From an uncultured Bacilli bacterium (GTDB taxonomy: Bacteria; Bacillota_I; Bacilli_A; ML615J-28; CAG-313): a DNA stretch of 48,398 nt. A program made the translations under genes and the position numbers. Under the pieces are notes generated by a model. That model searched no databases. It worked only from the letters and a program-made list of their open reading frames with translations, and was not told the DNA's origin. The stretch spans positions 1 to 48,398 of the forward strand of contig CALVCV010000010.1 of NCBI GenBank assembly GCA_944326155.1. Reading direction: 5' to 3'. This document shows positions 1 through 8,851 of the stretch, piece by piece (within the stretch, counting starts at the first letter, position 1; every line of letters begins with the position of its first letter).

Positions 1-23
1 TGTATTATAATTATTATAATACA
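1..23. promoter_or_regulatory. PerR-box-like palindrome
   Basis: Bases 1-11 and 13-23 are perfect inverted repeats around one central base. The core at 5-19, TTATAATTATTATAA, matches the B. subtilis PerR consensus (TTATAAT-N-ATTATAA) at every fixed position. The controlled gene is probably to the left of the window, or the amidase that starts 119 bases downstream. An AT-rich palindrome can arise by chance in such a genome, so function is inferred from the exact consensus match only. Confidence 0.5.
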
Positions 24-39
24 TTTTGGTAAAAAAATC

Positions 40-62
40 AAGAGGATTACTCAAATCCCCTT
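40..62 (-). terminator. Rho-independent terminator, minus strand
   Basis: On the minus strand a 9-bp stem (AAGGGGATT with AATCCTCTT, one G-U pair) and a 5-base loop are followed by GATTTTTTT (T-run at 31-37). No minus-strand gene precedes it closely. The nearest is coaD, ending at 1718, so it may end a transcript running antisense through ylbJ and the amidase. Confidence 0.5.
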
Positions 63-141
63 AAGTTGATGATATTAACTGTAAAGTAGATTGTTATTTC
101 ATATTTTTAAAATATTAAACATATAATATGTTGGTGATTAT

Positions 142-843
142 ATGATAATAATTGATGCAGGTCATGGTGGTTGGGATCCAGGTGGTGGATCAAATGCCTA
201 TTTTAAAGAAAAAGATTTGACTAAAAAAATTAGTGATTATCAAAAACGACGCTTTGATGAATTAAATATTCCTTCACAATTGACACGAATCGGTGATGAA
301 ACCCTTAATCCCACTGATCGTATCAATCAAATTAATCGTTTAAATCCAAAAGAATCAGATATTTTAATTTCTAATCATATTAATAATGCTGGAAATGGTG
401 GAGGAGAAGTTATTTATTCCATTAAAAGTAAAGATACTTTGCCTAAAATGATTGGTGATGCTCTTGAAGATGCTGGTCTACCAATTAGAAATGTGTACCA
501 AAAATTGGGGTCAAGTGGAAATGATTTTTATTACATTTTAAGAAATACTAAACCGAATACTTCAATGATTATTGAATATGGTTTTGCTAATATTGAGGAT
601 GATTCAAATCGTCTAAGATATGAATGGCCAAAACTTGCAGAGGCAGTTGTAAAAAGTGTTGCCCAATATTATGGTGTTCCTTATCAATTGCCTAAATATC
701 AGTCTTATATTGTACAAAATAATGATTCTTTATTTAAAATTGCAAATCAATTTAATACCACAATTGATAAAATTAAATCATTAAATAATCTAAATACTGA
801 CGTTATTATGCCAGATACGCTTTTACTAATACCTAATGATTAA
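142..843 (+). CDS. N-acetylmuramoyl-L-alanine amidase with C-terminal LysM
   Basis: Predicted zinc amidase that cuts the bond between N-acetylmuramic acid and the peptide stem of peptidoglycan. The N-terminus IIIDAGHGGWDPGG is the Amidase_3 zinc-binding start. SNHINNAGNGGGEV (about residue 76) supplies the second conserved His, and SMIIEYGFANIEDD (about 140) holds the catalytic Glu. The last 45 residues (SYIVQNNDSLFKIANQF onward) form one LysM peptidoglycan-binding domain. There is no signal peptide, as in the mother-cell amidases of spore formers; export or release by lysis is unknown. Its end overlaps the YlbJ-like gene by 8 bases, so the two are translationally coupled. The start has a weak GGTGA site. 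The family call is firm; the exact role in the cell cycle is not. Confidence 0.88.
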   Translation: MIIIDAGHGGWDPGGGSNAYFKEKDLTKKISDYQKRRFDELNIPSQLTRIGDETLNPTDRINQINRLNPKESDILISNHINNAGNGGGEVIYSIKSKDTLPKMIGDALEDAGLPIRNVYQKLGSSGNDFYYILRNTKPNTSMIIEYGFANIEDDSNRLRYEWPKLAEAVVKSVAQYYGVPYQLPKYQSYIVQNNDSLFKIANQFNTTIDKIKSLNNLNTDVIMPDTLLLIPND

Positions 844-1729
844 AAAATTAATAACTTGTTTCTTTTTTCTTTTATGTTTATTTGAAATTGTTTTTTTTCT
901 TATTCACACACCTTTATGGCGTAACTATTTCATTGATACTACTCAATTATGGCTTTATAAAGTTGTTGTTGCTATTATTCCCATGTATATTCTTTCTAGT
1001 TGTTTAATCAGCATTCCTTTTTTAGCGAAAATAAGTTATCAGTTTTTAAAACCTCTTCATCTTTTTGAAAATCGGAAAGCTTTATCTTTATTTCTAATTA
1101 GTTTTTTAACTGGCAACCCTACTTCCACTATTTTAGTTAAAAAAGCATATTTAAATAAAGAAATATCTTTGCTACAAGCAAGTAAAATTATAAATAGTTC
1201 TTCACATGTGTCTTTTCTATTTATTTTAGTCATGTTTCAATCCAAAGATGCAATTGTATTAATTGTATCCCAAATTATTGCTACACTATTTTTGTATTTA
1301 TTACATGGAAAAATAGAGTTAAAGGATAATTACATGCAAAATAACATAGACCCATGCCCTATATTAGAAAATATCAATATGATTATGGAAGATTTGCCCA
1401 TAATTTTATTAAAAATTTTAGCATCAATGTACCTAATTACAGTTTTTAAGTTACCTTTTTTATCATTTGATAATTCTTTTTTAAATCTGTTACTTGGTTA
1501 TTTAGAAGTTACAACGGGTATAAATAGTTTTATTGCTCTTAATCTAAATCATTTAGTAATAATTCTTTTATGCAGTAGTTTATTGTCTTTAAATGGTGGT
1601 GCTATTTTGTTACAAGTATTTAATATTATAAAAAAAACAAGACTAAGTTTTTGTAAATATTTGATTGGACGTTTTTACCATCTTATCCTATCTACAATTA
1701 TTAGTCTTGGACTTCTATTATTTATTTAA
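836..1729 (+). CDS. ylbJ: YlbJ-like nucleoside-recognition (Gate) membrane protein
   Basis: Polytopic membrane protein of 297 residues, with hydrophobic segments from about residue 8 to the C-terminus. It carries the Gate-family motif SFLTGNPTSTILVKKAYLN (about residue 88) and a second glycine-rich motif, SLLSLNGGAILLQVF, near 250. In B. subtilis ylbJ lies next to coaD (ylbI) and rsmD (ylbH) and is needed for efficient sporulation. Here the same three genes are adjacent, which supports the name. It is shorter than the roughly 400 residues usual for YlbJ. It overlaps the amidase start side by 8 bases, and its 3' end overlaps coaD tail-to-tail by 12 bases. The transported substrate is not known. 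Confidence 0.7.
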   Translation: MIKKLITCFFFLLCLFEIVFFLIHTPLWRNYFIDTTQLWLYKVVVAIIPMYILSSCLISIPFLAKISYQFLKPLHLFENRKALSLFLISFLTGNPTSTILVKKAYLNKEISLLQASKIINSSSHVSFLFILVMFQSKDAIVLIVSQIIATLFLYLLHGKIELKDNYMQNNIDPCPILENINMIMEDLPIILLKILASMYLITVFKLPFLSFDNSFLNLLLGYLEVTTGINSFIALNLNHLVIILLCSSLLSLNGGAILLQVFNIIKKTRLSFCKYLIGRFYHLILSTIISLGLLLFI

Positions 1730-2197
1730 TTTTCTTTGCAAGGCAACTTCAACATCTTTAGGAACAAATTTACTAACATCACCTTGAAAGGTTGCAATTT
1801 CTTTTACACTGCTTGATGATAAAAATGAATATTCATGTGAACTCATAATAAAAATTGTTTCTATTTCTTTTTCTAAACATTTATTTAACGTAGCAAGTTG
1901 CAATTCATATTCAAAATCACTAACCATACGTAGTCCTCTTATCATTGCTTCAGCTTTTACACTTTTTGCAAATTCAACTGTTAATAAATTGCTTGTTACT
2001 ACTTCTATATTAGGATATTCTCTTAAAATTTTTTTTAAAAGTGCTACTCGTTCTTCAGTTGTAAATAATGTTTTTTTATTCATATTATTGGCAACTAAAA
2101 TATATAACTTATCAAATAAATGGCTAGATCTTTTGATAATATCTAAATGGCCATTGGTAACAGGATCAAATGTTCCTGGATAAACACCTATTTTCAT
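1718..2197 (-). CDS. coaD: Phosphopantetheine adenylyltransferase
   Basis: Transfers AMP from ATP to 4'-phosphopantetheine, the fourth step of coenzyme A synthesis, in the cytosol. The nucleotidyltransferase motif GTFDPVTNGH lies at residues 9-18. The product also has the conserved RGLRMVSDFEYELQLATLN and the second ATP-site motif near SFLSSSSVKEIA (S-S-x-x-V-[KR]). Its length of 159 residues is typical. It begins two bases after the rsmD stop, with an AAAGGG ribosome site inside rsmD, so the two form an operon as in other Bacilli. Its 3' end overlaps the opposite-strand ylbJ by 12 bases. Confidence 0.97.
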   Translation of the reverse strand: MKIGVYPGTFDPVTNGHLDIIKRSSHLFDKLYILVANNMNKKTLFTTEERVALLKKILREYPNIEVVTSNLLTVEFAKSVKAEAMIRGLRMVSDFEYELQLATLNKCLEKEIETIFIMSSHEYSFLSSSSVKEIATFQGDVSKFVPKDVEVALQRKLNK

Positions 2198-2198
2198 C

Positions 2199-2747
2199 TT
2201 ATTTTTCCCTTTCTAAAATTAATATTTCACTACTAGCATATTTTCGGCAGAGTTTTATACGATAACCATCATAATTTTTATTCACAATATCCGCTTTAGG
2301 ATATTCACAAACAATATATCCACCAATCACAATCATCTCATTTTCAATTAAAAATTGACATATTTCGTCTATAACCTTCATTCGAAAAGGGGGGTCTAAA
2401 AAGACAACATTAAACTGTTGTTTGGTGAGTTGTTTTAATACCATATTATAAGATCCATGAATAATCGACAATTGTTTTTGCACTCCCAAATTGCTAGCAT
2501 TTTTTTTGATAATTTCAATCGCCGCATAATTCGCATCAATAATGGTTGAGTGGCTTGCTCCTCTACTAATTGATTCTAATGATAAAGCTCCACTGCCTCC
2601 AAAAACATCAAGTATAATATCGTTTGTAAGATAACCACCAAGACTACTAAAAATAGCTTCTTTTACGTAATCTAATGTTGGTCTTGTTGCTAAACCATCA
2701 AGGGTAACTAGTTTTCTACTACGAAATTTCCCGGCAATAATTCTCAT
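2199..2747 (-). CDS. rsmD: 16S rRNA (guanine-966-N2)-methyltransferase RsmD
   Basis: Methylates N2 of G966 in 16S rRNA using S-adenosylmethionine. The N-terminus MRIIAGKFRSRKL and the TRPTLDYVKEAIFSSL segment are hallmarks of the family. The SAM-binding motif ILDVFGGSGALSLESISRGA and the catalytic VVFLDPPF are intact. An in-frame ATG lies 18 bases further upstream, but AGAGGAAAAAAT fits the ATG at 2747, which gives the canonical MRIIAG start and 182 residues. It is cotranscribed with coaD. Confidence 0.95.
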   Translation of the reverse strand: MRIIAGKFRSRKLVTLDGLATRPTLDYVKEAIFSSLGGYLTNDIILDVFGGSGALSLESISRGASHSTIIDANYAAIEIIKKNASNLGVQKQLSIIHGSYNMVLKQLTKQQFNVVFLDPPFRMKVIDEICQFLIENEMIVIGGYIVCEYPKADIVNKNYDGYRIKLCRKYASSEILILEREK

Positions 2748-2867
2748 ATTTTTTCCTCTTTTCATGTATAAAAGATTTTAAAATGTTCATACTATTATTG
2801 TAAAGGATTTATCCTTTGGATTAAAATCTTTTTCTTCTCCTCTATTAATCGTTTATATATTTTATCT

Positions 2868-2901
2868 AAAAAAGCAATATACTCCCATATATTGCTTTTT
2901 T
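2868..2901 (-). terminator. Terminator after the HNH-like gene
   Basis: Inverted repeat AAAAAAGCAATAT / ATATTGCTTTTTT with an 8-base loop, just 3' of the minus-strand gene ending at 2908. A-T runs on both sides would let it work in both directions. Confidence 0.8.
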
Positions 2902-2907
2902 ACTTTT

Positions 2908-3222
2908 TTAGTCTTCTAAAATTTTTTCAATATAATAGAAATCATCTATTTTATCATGACAAATTAAATAACGAACCCCTACAACTTCAAATTCAGGATA
3001 ATTATTGGCTTTTTCATATTCAGTATTGTGATTTAAAATAATTGTATTGCCCTCATTTGGTTTTCCACCAAGTTCAAGTGGTAATACATAGGATACAACC
3101 CAACCCACTTGATTTTTAACTAAATAATCAGTACGTTTAATTTTACGACCAGTAAAGTCATATGCATATTCGACATCACCAAATTCATGCGCCCAAATCT
3201 TTAAAGCTTCATCTTTTGTCAT
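2908..3222 (-). CDS. Small HNH-like protein with degenerate catalytic motif
   Basis: 104 residues. EFGDVEYAYDFTGRKIKRTDY followed by GWVVSYVLPLELGGKPNEGN and a late HNTEYEKANNYPEF resembles small Bacilli HNH proteins, where the equivalent stretch reads GW.IDHI.P.S.GG....N and then TN..K. Here the DH of the first catalytic motif is replaced by SY, so it may no longer be a nuclease. A TTG three codons upstream lies between the AGAGG ribosome site and the ATG at 3222, so I use the ATG. It is a monocistronic gene with its own terminator. The HNH link rests on my motif recognition, not on a search. Confidence 0.6.
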   Translation of the reverse strand: MTKDEALKIWAHEFGDVEYAYDFTGRKIKRTDYLVKNQVGWVVSYVLPLELGGKPNEGNTIILNHNTEYEKANNYPEFEVVGVRYLICHDKIDDFYYIEKILED

Positions 3223-3326
3223 TAAATTCAACCTCTTTCATATTTTATAATCACATTAATACAACTATATTATAGCAAAAAATGATTAAACTGTCAAATT
3301 TTATTGAATATTGAAAACATTATTTT

Positions 3327-5237
3327 TTATACATTATCGATTTGTGAATTTTCTATTTCTTGAATAAATTGATTTTTATATAGATTAAAATAGTAGCCTT
3401 TTTGTTTTAACAATTCTAGATGTCTACCTTTTTCAATAATTTTTCCCTCTTTTAAAACAACAATTAAATCAGCATCAACGATTGTTGATAAACGATGTGC
3501 AACCACTAAACTTGTACGATTTTTAAGAATAGTTTGAATGGCATTTTGAATTAGTTTTTCATTTTCAGTATCAATGGATGAAGTTGCTTCATCTAAAATT
3601 AAAATTTTCGGATTGGCCAAAATAGCTCTTGCAAACGATAATAATTGTTTTTGACCAATAGATAATTTATTGCCTCCTTCGCCAATATCAGTTAAATAGC
3701 CATCTGGTAATTTTTTAATAAATTCATCAGCATTTACAATTTTACATGCTTTTTCTACTTCTTCATTACTAGCATCTAATCTACCATAACGAACATTTTC
3801 TAAAATATTACCACTGAATAGATGAGGCGTTTGTAAAACATAACCAATATTAGAATGTAACCAACCAATTGATCTTTGTTTATAATCTTTATCATCAATC
3901 AGAATTTCTCCTTCAGTTGGCTCATAAAAGCGACTAATTAAGTTAATAATTGTTGATTTTCCAGATCCTGTTTCCCCAACAAAAGCAATCATTTTTCCTT
4001 GTTTAATTTCTAAGTTAAAGTCTTTCAAAATATATTTATCTGTACCCTTGTATTTAAAAGAAACGTTTTTAAATTCGATTTTACCAAATAGCACTTCCCA
4101 ATTTTCTTTTTTAGGGTAATATAAATCACCATATTTTTCTACAACTTCTAGACTATCTTTAACATCGGGTTCAGTTTCAATTAAGGATATTACACGTTCA
4201 GCTGATGCTTGTGCCTGTTGAAAATCCGAAATAATTCTTGCAATTGACATAACAGGGTCAAAAAAACGCATTGCATAATCTAAAAATAAATATAATGTAC
4301 CTGTTGTAATCACTAATTTTAGATTGTCACTCATTACGAACTTGCCACCCTCAATAGCAATAATAGCAACACCTAAATATCCGATAACTAAAATTGTAGG
4401 CCAAAAGATAGAAGATAAAATTGCAGCTTTTACTGAGCGCTTTTTCATTCGTGTAATTACATCATCAAATTCTAATTCATTCTGTTTTTCTAATACTAAG
4501 GTCTTAGTTGTATTTGAACCCATAAAACTTTCATTAAATGAAGCGGTAATTTCAGAATTAATTCTTCGTACGCCACGATATTCTTTTAAAATCTTTTTAC
4601 GGAAGTACATCGTCAATAATAGAAAAATGGGTACTAAAATCACTAGTGTTAACGCAAGTCGCCAGTTAATAATTATACTGACAACTAAAATTCCAATCAT
4701 CAACATAAATCCCCAAAGTAAATCCACAATCCCCCATGAAATAATTGCTGCTAATTTTCTAGCATCTGATGTCATTCTAGCCATTATCCAACCAGATGAG
4801 GTTGTATCATAATAAGAAAAAGATAATTTTTGAAGTTTATCAAATGCTTGTTTACGTATTTCAATAGTTGTGTTTTCCTCAACAATTGATGCTGCTCTAA
4901 TAAAACACCAAACAGTTAACCCAAGCGTAATTGCAACACACCCATATGCAATAATAAAAGCCCATTTAGATGAGAAATCTGGAGTATCATTAAAAAAATG
5001 TTCTAACGCATATTTATTTAAAAGTGGATAAATTAAATCGTTTGCAGCAAGTAAAATAACCGCTATAATCATTTGAATAATAACTTTTTTATCTTTTATT
5101 AAAATTTTAAAAATCTTCCGCCAAACTTTTAAGTCTATTTTTTCAAATTCATCTTCTGTTTCTTCATTTTTTATATTTGTAATAATTTGTTTTTCTTGCT
5201 TTAATTTTTTATTTTGCTTTTTCTTCTTAAACATCAT
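3327..5237 (-). CDS. ABC exporter half-transporter, canonical ATPase subunit (pair 1)
   Basis: 636 residues: a charged N-terminus (1-45), six predicted membrane helices (about 50-340) and a nucleotide-binding domain. Walker A GETGSGKST is at about 421-429. The signature is altered to LSIGQKQ, and Walker B LILDEATSSID keeps the catalytic Glu. It pairs with the partner at 5234-7069, which has a normal signature but an Asp for that Glu. This is the heterodimeric exporter pattern (LmrCD, BmrCD, TM287/288), in which one ATP site is consensus and the other degenerate. The ATG overlaps the partner's stop (ATGA), so they are coupled. The exported substrate cannot be told from the sequence; drugs or lipids are typical. 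Confidence 0.88.
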   Translation of the reverse strand: MMFKKKKQNKKLKQEKQIITNIKNEETEDEFEKIDLKVWRKIFKILIKDKKVIIQMIIAVILLAANDLIYPLLNKYALEHFFNDTPDFSSKWAFIIAYGCVAITLGLTVWCFIRAASIVEENTTIEIRKQAFDKLQKLSFSYYDTTSSGWIMARMTSDARKLAAIISWGIVDLLWGFMLMIGILVVSIIINWRLALTLVILVPIFLLLTMYFRKKILKEYRGVRRINSEITASFNESFMGSNTTKTLVLEKQNELEFDDVITRMKKRSVKAAILSSIFWPTILVIGYLGVAIIAIEGGKFVMSDNLKLVITTGTLYLFLDYAMRFFDPVMSIARIISDFQQAQASAERVISLIETEPDVKDSLEVVEKYGDLYYPKKENWEVLFGKIEFKNVSFKYKGTDKYILKDFNLEIKQGKMIAFVGETGSGKSTIINLISRFYEPTEGEILIDDKDYKQRSIGWLHSNIGYVLQTPHLFSGNILENVRYGRLDASNEEVEKACKIVNADEFIKKLPDGYLTDIGEGGNKLSIGQKQLLSFARAILANPKILILDEATSSIDTENEKLIQNAIQTILKNRTSLVVAHRLSTIVDADLIVVLKEGKIIEKGRHLELLKQKGYYFNLYKNQFIQEIENSQIDNV

Positions 5238-7069
5238 GCTTTAACCTCTTCATTATTTAGAATCTTAAAGAACTCTTGTTCAGCTTTACCTTGAATATCC
5301 CATAATTTTTTGTATAAGCCTTCTTTTTGAATTAATTCTTCATGGGTACCAATCAAGGAAGCTCTACCATTTTCTAATACAATAATTTTATCTGCTTGTT
5401 TTGCTGTGGTAATTCGATGTGTAATAATGATTGTTGTCGCATGACTATTTTCTTTTAAGGCTTTCCTAATTGCTAAATCGGTTTCGGTATCAACCGCACT
5501 TAAAGAATCATCAAAAATAATAATTGGTTTATCCTTAAGTAGCATCCTAGCTATTGCTAAACGTTGCTTTTGACCACCAGAAAGCGTTGTTCCTTTTTCA
5601 CCAACCATCGTATCATAACCATTTTCAAAATTGGTAATATCTTTATCAATAGAGGCAATTTTAGCAACTTGGATGATATTTTCATTGCTAGCAAAGCGGT
5701 CAGTAATTTTAATATTATCATATACACTTCTTGCAAAAAGAAATGGTTCTTGTAAAACAAGGCCTATTTTTTCTCTAATATATGATTTCTTAAATTTTTT
5801 TAACTCATTGCCACTTATTTTTATACTACCAGTTTCATAATCAACCAATCTTGTTAAAATTTTGGCAATAGTTGATTTTCCTGAACCTGTTTTGCCGATA
5901 ATCGCTACTGTCTGTCCTGGTTCAATTGAAAAACTAAGATGTTCAAGTAAATGTTCATTTGTATCATTAAATTTAAAACTGACATCATCAAAAACAATAC
6001 TACCATCTACATCATAGCACCCTACAGCATCATTTTCATATTCACTTTTTTCATCTAAAATCTCTTTGATTCTTCCTGCCGCAACGCCACATTTTCCAAG
6101 ATCGCTTACAATACGACCTAAACTTCTTACTGGCCAAATATATGAACTTAAAAGCATCATAATAGCAACAACATCAGACCCTGTAATAATACCAGGATTA
6201 TTTAGCAATAAGAAAATAGAAGTTGAAATTGTAATTAAATATTGAAATAAAGTTGAAGCATCACTTATACCCCAAAAAATAGCCGAAAGTTTATTTAATT
6301 TAAGATTTTTACTAGAATATATTTCATTTTGTTTTTCAAATTTTTCTTTTTCGAAAAGTTCATTTGCAAATGCTTTAACAACTCTTACTCCTGAAACATT
6401 TTCTTGAATAATGGACATTAATTTAGCTTCTTCTTTTTCAATAATCGTAAACTTCTTTTCAACATAAATACAAAATATAATTGATGTAATTGCCGCAAAA
6501 GGAACTATAATCAATGATACCAACATTAAAAGTGGATTGATTTTATACATTTGCATAACCGCCGTTATGAGAACAGCAAAAATTGATATTAATTCAGGTA
6601 GTTGTGAACATAGTGAATTACGAATGGTTTCATTATCAGTTGTACAACGTTGAATTAAATCTCCTGTATCAGCATTATTATGATAATTATATGGTAATGA
6701 CTGAATATGTGCATACATATCTTTTCTAATTTTTTTTGCAAGCGTTTCTCCAAAAAATTGGCGATAGAAACCCATTAAAAATTTAAAAATTCCTCTTGCG
6801 AATTGAAACACAAACAAACCAATAGCAGCATAAGTAATCATTTGAATTTTTGTTTCGCCTTGATTAAATAAATTAATTACAAAACTCGGCAAATTATTAA
6901 CCGAATTAAAGTTGTTTTCTAGTACCGCAATAATATACTTAATAAACATCGAAACGTATGTATAAGCTGCTGAATCGATACCAGACATAATCATTATAAT
7001 AATTAACATTGGTAAGTATCTCACTACCAAATAACTTAAATATTTTATTCCTTTCTTATTATGTTTCAT
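5234..7069 (-). CDS. ABC exporter half-transporter, degenerate-site subunit (pair 1)
   Basis: 611 residues with six predicted membrane helices (about 15-310), then an ATP-binding domain with Walker A GKTGSGKST, a full signature LSGGQKQR, and Walker B IIIFDDSLSAVD. Asp replaces the catalytic Glu, marking it as the degenerate-site half of a heterodimeric exporter. The KEEAKLMSIIQENVSGVRVVKAFA segment is the usual coupling-helix region. It starts 21 bases after lysA on the same strand and overlaps its partner by four bases, so lysA and the two exporter genes look like one operon. Confidence 0.88.
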   Translation of the reverse strand: MKHNKKGIKYLSYLVVRYLPMLIIIMIMSGIDSAAYTYVSMFIKYIIAVLENNFNSVNNLPSFVINLFNQGETKIQMITYAAIGLFVFQFARGIFKFLMGFYRQFFGETLAKKIRKDMYAHIQSLPYNYHNNADTGDLIQRCTTDNETIRNSLCSQLPELISIFAVLITAVMQMYKINPLLMLVSLIIVPFAAITSIIFCIYVEKKFTIIEKEEAKLMSIIQENVSGVRVVKAFANELFEKEKFEKQNEIYSSKNLKLNKLSAIFWGISDASTLFQYLITISTSIFLLLNNPGIITGSDVVAIMMLLSSYIWPVRSLGRIVSDLGKCGVAAGRIKEILDEKSEYENDAVGCYDVDGSIVFDDVSFKFNDTNEHLLEHLSFSIEPGQTVAIIGKTGSGKSTIAKILTRLVDYETGSIKISGNELKKFKKSYIREKIGLVLQEPFLFARSVYDNIKITDRFASNENIIQVAKIASIDKDITNFENGYDTMVGEKGTTLSGGQKQRLAIARMLLKDKPIIIFDDSLSAVDTETDLAIRKALKENSHATTIIITHRITTAKQADKIIVLENGRASLIGTHEELIQKEGLYKKLWDIQGKAEQEFFKILNNEEVKA

Positions 7070-7090
7070 GTTTTTACCTTATTTCCCATT

Positions 7091-8377
7091 TTACTTAAAA
7101 AGCCTTAGTAAGTCACTTAACTGTTCTTTTTTACTCATCACAGTTATTTCTTCACCAACCAAAATAACAGCTGGTTTTAGTAAATTATTATAGTTTGATG
7201 ACATGGAGTAATTATATGCACCAGTAGCATAAACCATCATAATATCACCATTATCAATGTGAGGCACATATACATTTTTACGAATAATATCACCTGATTC
7301 ACAACATTTACCTACAACATCGACAAGAATATCTTTTTTTTCTTGCATTTTATTGACAATGTCACATTCATATGTAGCATTATAAAGCGCTGGTCTTATA
7401 TTATCAGTCATACCACCATCAACAAATAAATAATTGGTACCACCATAAGTTTTTTTAATTTGCGAACAAGTATATAAGGTAATCCCGGCTGGTCCTACAA
7501 TAGAACGACCTGGTTCAATCATAATTTCTTTAATTTTATTATTTTCCTTTAGGACTTCATCTAGTCTTTGACTGATGTGCATCATCATATCTTTAATAGA
7601 CATATTTTTTTCATGATGTTCATACTGAATACCAAAACCACCACCTAAATTCAAAATAGGTAAATCATATTGATACTTAGTAGATATTTTTTCTTGAAAT
7701 TTAACCATTTTATTAATTTCTGCTCTAAAGGCACCAAATTCATGGATTTGTGAACCAATATGAGCATGAAATCCTTTTAAATGCATACATGTAGATGCTT
7801 TAATTGTATTCATAATCTTATCTATAATCTTTTCATCATACATACTTTCGCCAAACTTCGATGTATATTTTGCTGTCTGAATATATTTATGCGTATGAGC
7901 ATTAATACCAGGATTTAACCTAAATAAAATATTTTGTGTGGTTTTTTTTGCTTCACAAATTGCGATTAATTGCTGTAGTTCATGATAATTATCAACTACA
8001 ATCAATCCTATTTTATTGTCAATTGCAAAATTTAATTCCTCAAATGATTTGTTATTACCATGAAATACTAAATCTTGTGGAGGAAAGTTGCTTTGTAATG
8101 CCACATACAAGTCGCCAATACTTACAGCATCCATATAGAGATGATACTCATTTATGATTTCAACTAATTTTGGTACTAAAAAGGCTTTAGACGCATAGAT
8201 AATTGAAGATTTAAAATAATTCCCTTTAAAATAAGTTTGATAGTCTTCAATGGCACTCCTAATGCTTTTTTCATCCATAACATATAATGGTGTTGTGTAT
8301 TGTTTTACTAAAGATTCTAATTTATATCCATTTAAATAGGCATCATTACCAATAATTTCTAATCCCTTAGGCCCCAT
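7091..8377 (-). CDS. lysA: Diaminopimelate decarboxylase
   Basis: Pyridoxal-phosphate enzyme that decarboxylates meso-diaminopimelate to L-lysine, the last step of lysine synthesis. The PLP lysine is in IIYASKAFL (about residue 64). Further conserved motifs are FHAHIGSQ, NLGGGFGI, MIEPGRSIVG, KCCESGD and ATGAYNYSMSSNYN. At 428 residues it is full length. The AAGGAG ribosome site sits 8 bases before the ATG at 8377. It is the only lysine-branch gene in the window besides lysC and asd, and it heads a run that continues into an ABC exporter pair. No lysine riboswitch fits in the short gap upstream. Confidence 0.96.
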   Translation of the reverse strand: MGPKGLEIIGNDAYLNGYKLESLVKQYTTPLYVMDEKSIRSAIEDYQTYFKGNYFKSSIIYASKAFLVPKLVEIINEYHLYMDAVSIGDLYVALQSNFPPQDLVFHGNNKSFEELNFAIDNKIGLIVVDNYHELQQLIAICEAKKTTQNILFRLNPGINAHTHKYIQTAKYTSKFGESMYDEKIIDKIMNTIKASTCMHLKGFHAHIGSQIHEFGAFRAEINKMVKFQEKISTKYQYDLPILNLGGGFGIQYEHHEKNMSIKDMMMHISQRLDEVLKENNKIKEIMIEPGRSIVGPAGITLYTCSQIKKTYGGTNYLFVDGGMTDNIRPALYNATYECDIVNKMQEKKDILVDVVGKCCESGDIIRKNVYVPHIDNGDIMMVYATGAYNYSMSSNYNNLLKPAVILVGEEITVMSKKEQLSDLLRLFK

Positions 8378-8428
8378 TTTCCATACTCCTTAATTATTAA
8401 CTAATATTGATTATTATTTACATAAGAA

Positions 8429-8452
8429 AAAGCATTAGAATACTAATGCTTT
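8429..8452 (-). terminator. Terminator after the TM2-domain gene
   Basis: Perfect 10-bp stem AAAGCATTAG / CTAATGCTTT with a 4-base loop, followed on the minus strand by TTTTTCTT. It closes the gene ending at 8459 and separates it from lysA. Confidence 0.85.
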
Positions 8453-8458
8453 GTGGTT

Positions 8459-8779
8459 TTACATTTTCATTATCTTTCCTTGAGAATCAGTGAACTTTTC
8501 ATCAGTTAATATTACTATTCCATCAATAAATCCCCAAATTGAACCTACACCAAACGTAAATATTGAAACTAATAATTGGGCAATAGCAATTTTTGTATGG
8601 CCAGAATAAAAGCGACCAACACCTAAGCTACCTAAAAAGATTTGTAATAATCCGCATGCCAATCTAGATTTACTACTATATTCAATATTTTCTCCTTGGT
8701 AAATGAATTTTTGACCACATTTATCACAAAATTGTGCATTGTCTTGACATTCTTTTCCACAATTTTCACAATATTTCAT
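8459..8779 (-). CDS. Zinc-ribbon TM2-domain membrane protein
   Basis: 106 residues. The N-terminus carries a zinc ribbon with two CxxC pairs (C4/C7 and C18/C21). The rest is a TM2 domain: two membrane helices, LACGLLQIFLGSLGVGRFY and IAQLLVSIFTFGVGSIWGFIDG, the first ending in the typical G-x-x-R-F-Y-x-G. The fold is common in Firmicutes, but its function is not established. It is a single gene with its own terminator. Confidence 0.85.
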   Translation of the reverse strand: MKYCENCGKECQDNAQFCDKCGQKFIYQGENIEYSSKSRLACGLLQIFLGSLGVGRFYSGHTKIAIAQLLVSIFTFGVGSIWGFIDGIVILTDEKFTDSQGKIMKM

Positions 8780-8851
8780 AATTATTCTCCTATTATTATC
8801 TTATTTCTAATTTATTATATATTAAAAAAACTTTTTTTTCAAATAATATAA

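Noticed and set aside
4324-4812. 162-codon plus-strand ORF inside ABC pair 1
   Set aside because: It is a shadow of the exporter coding frame, with no ribosome site and low-complexity hydrophobic sequence.
8378-8458. Lysine riboswitch before lysA
   Set aside because: The gap is about 80 bases and is largely taken by the neighbour's terminator; an L-box needs roughly 170 bases.
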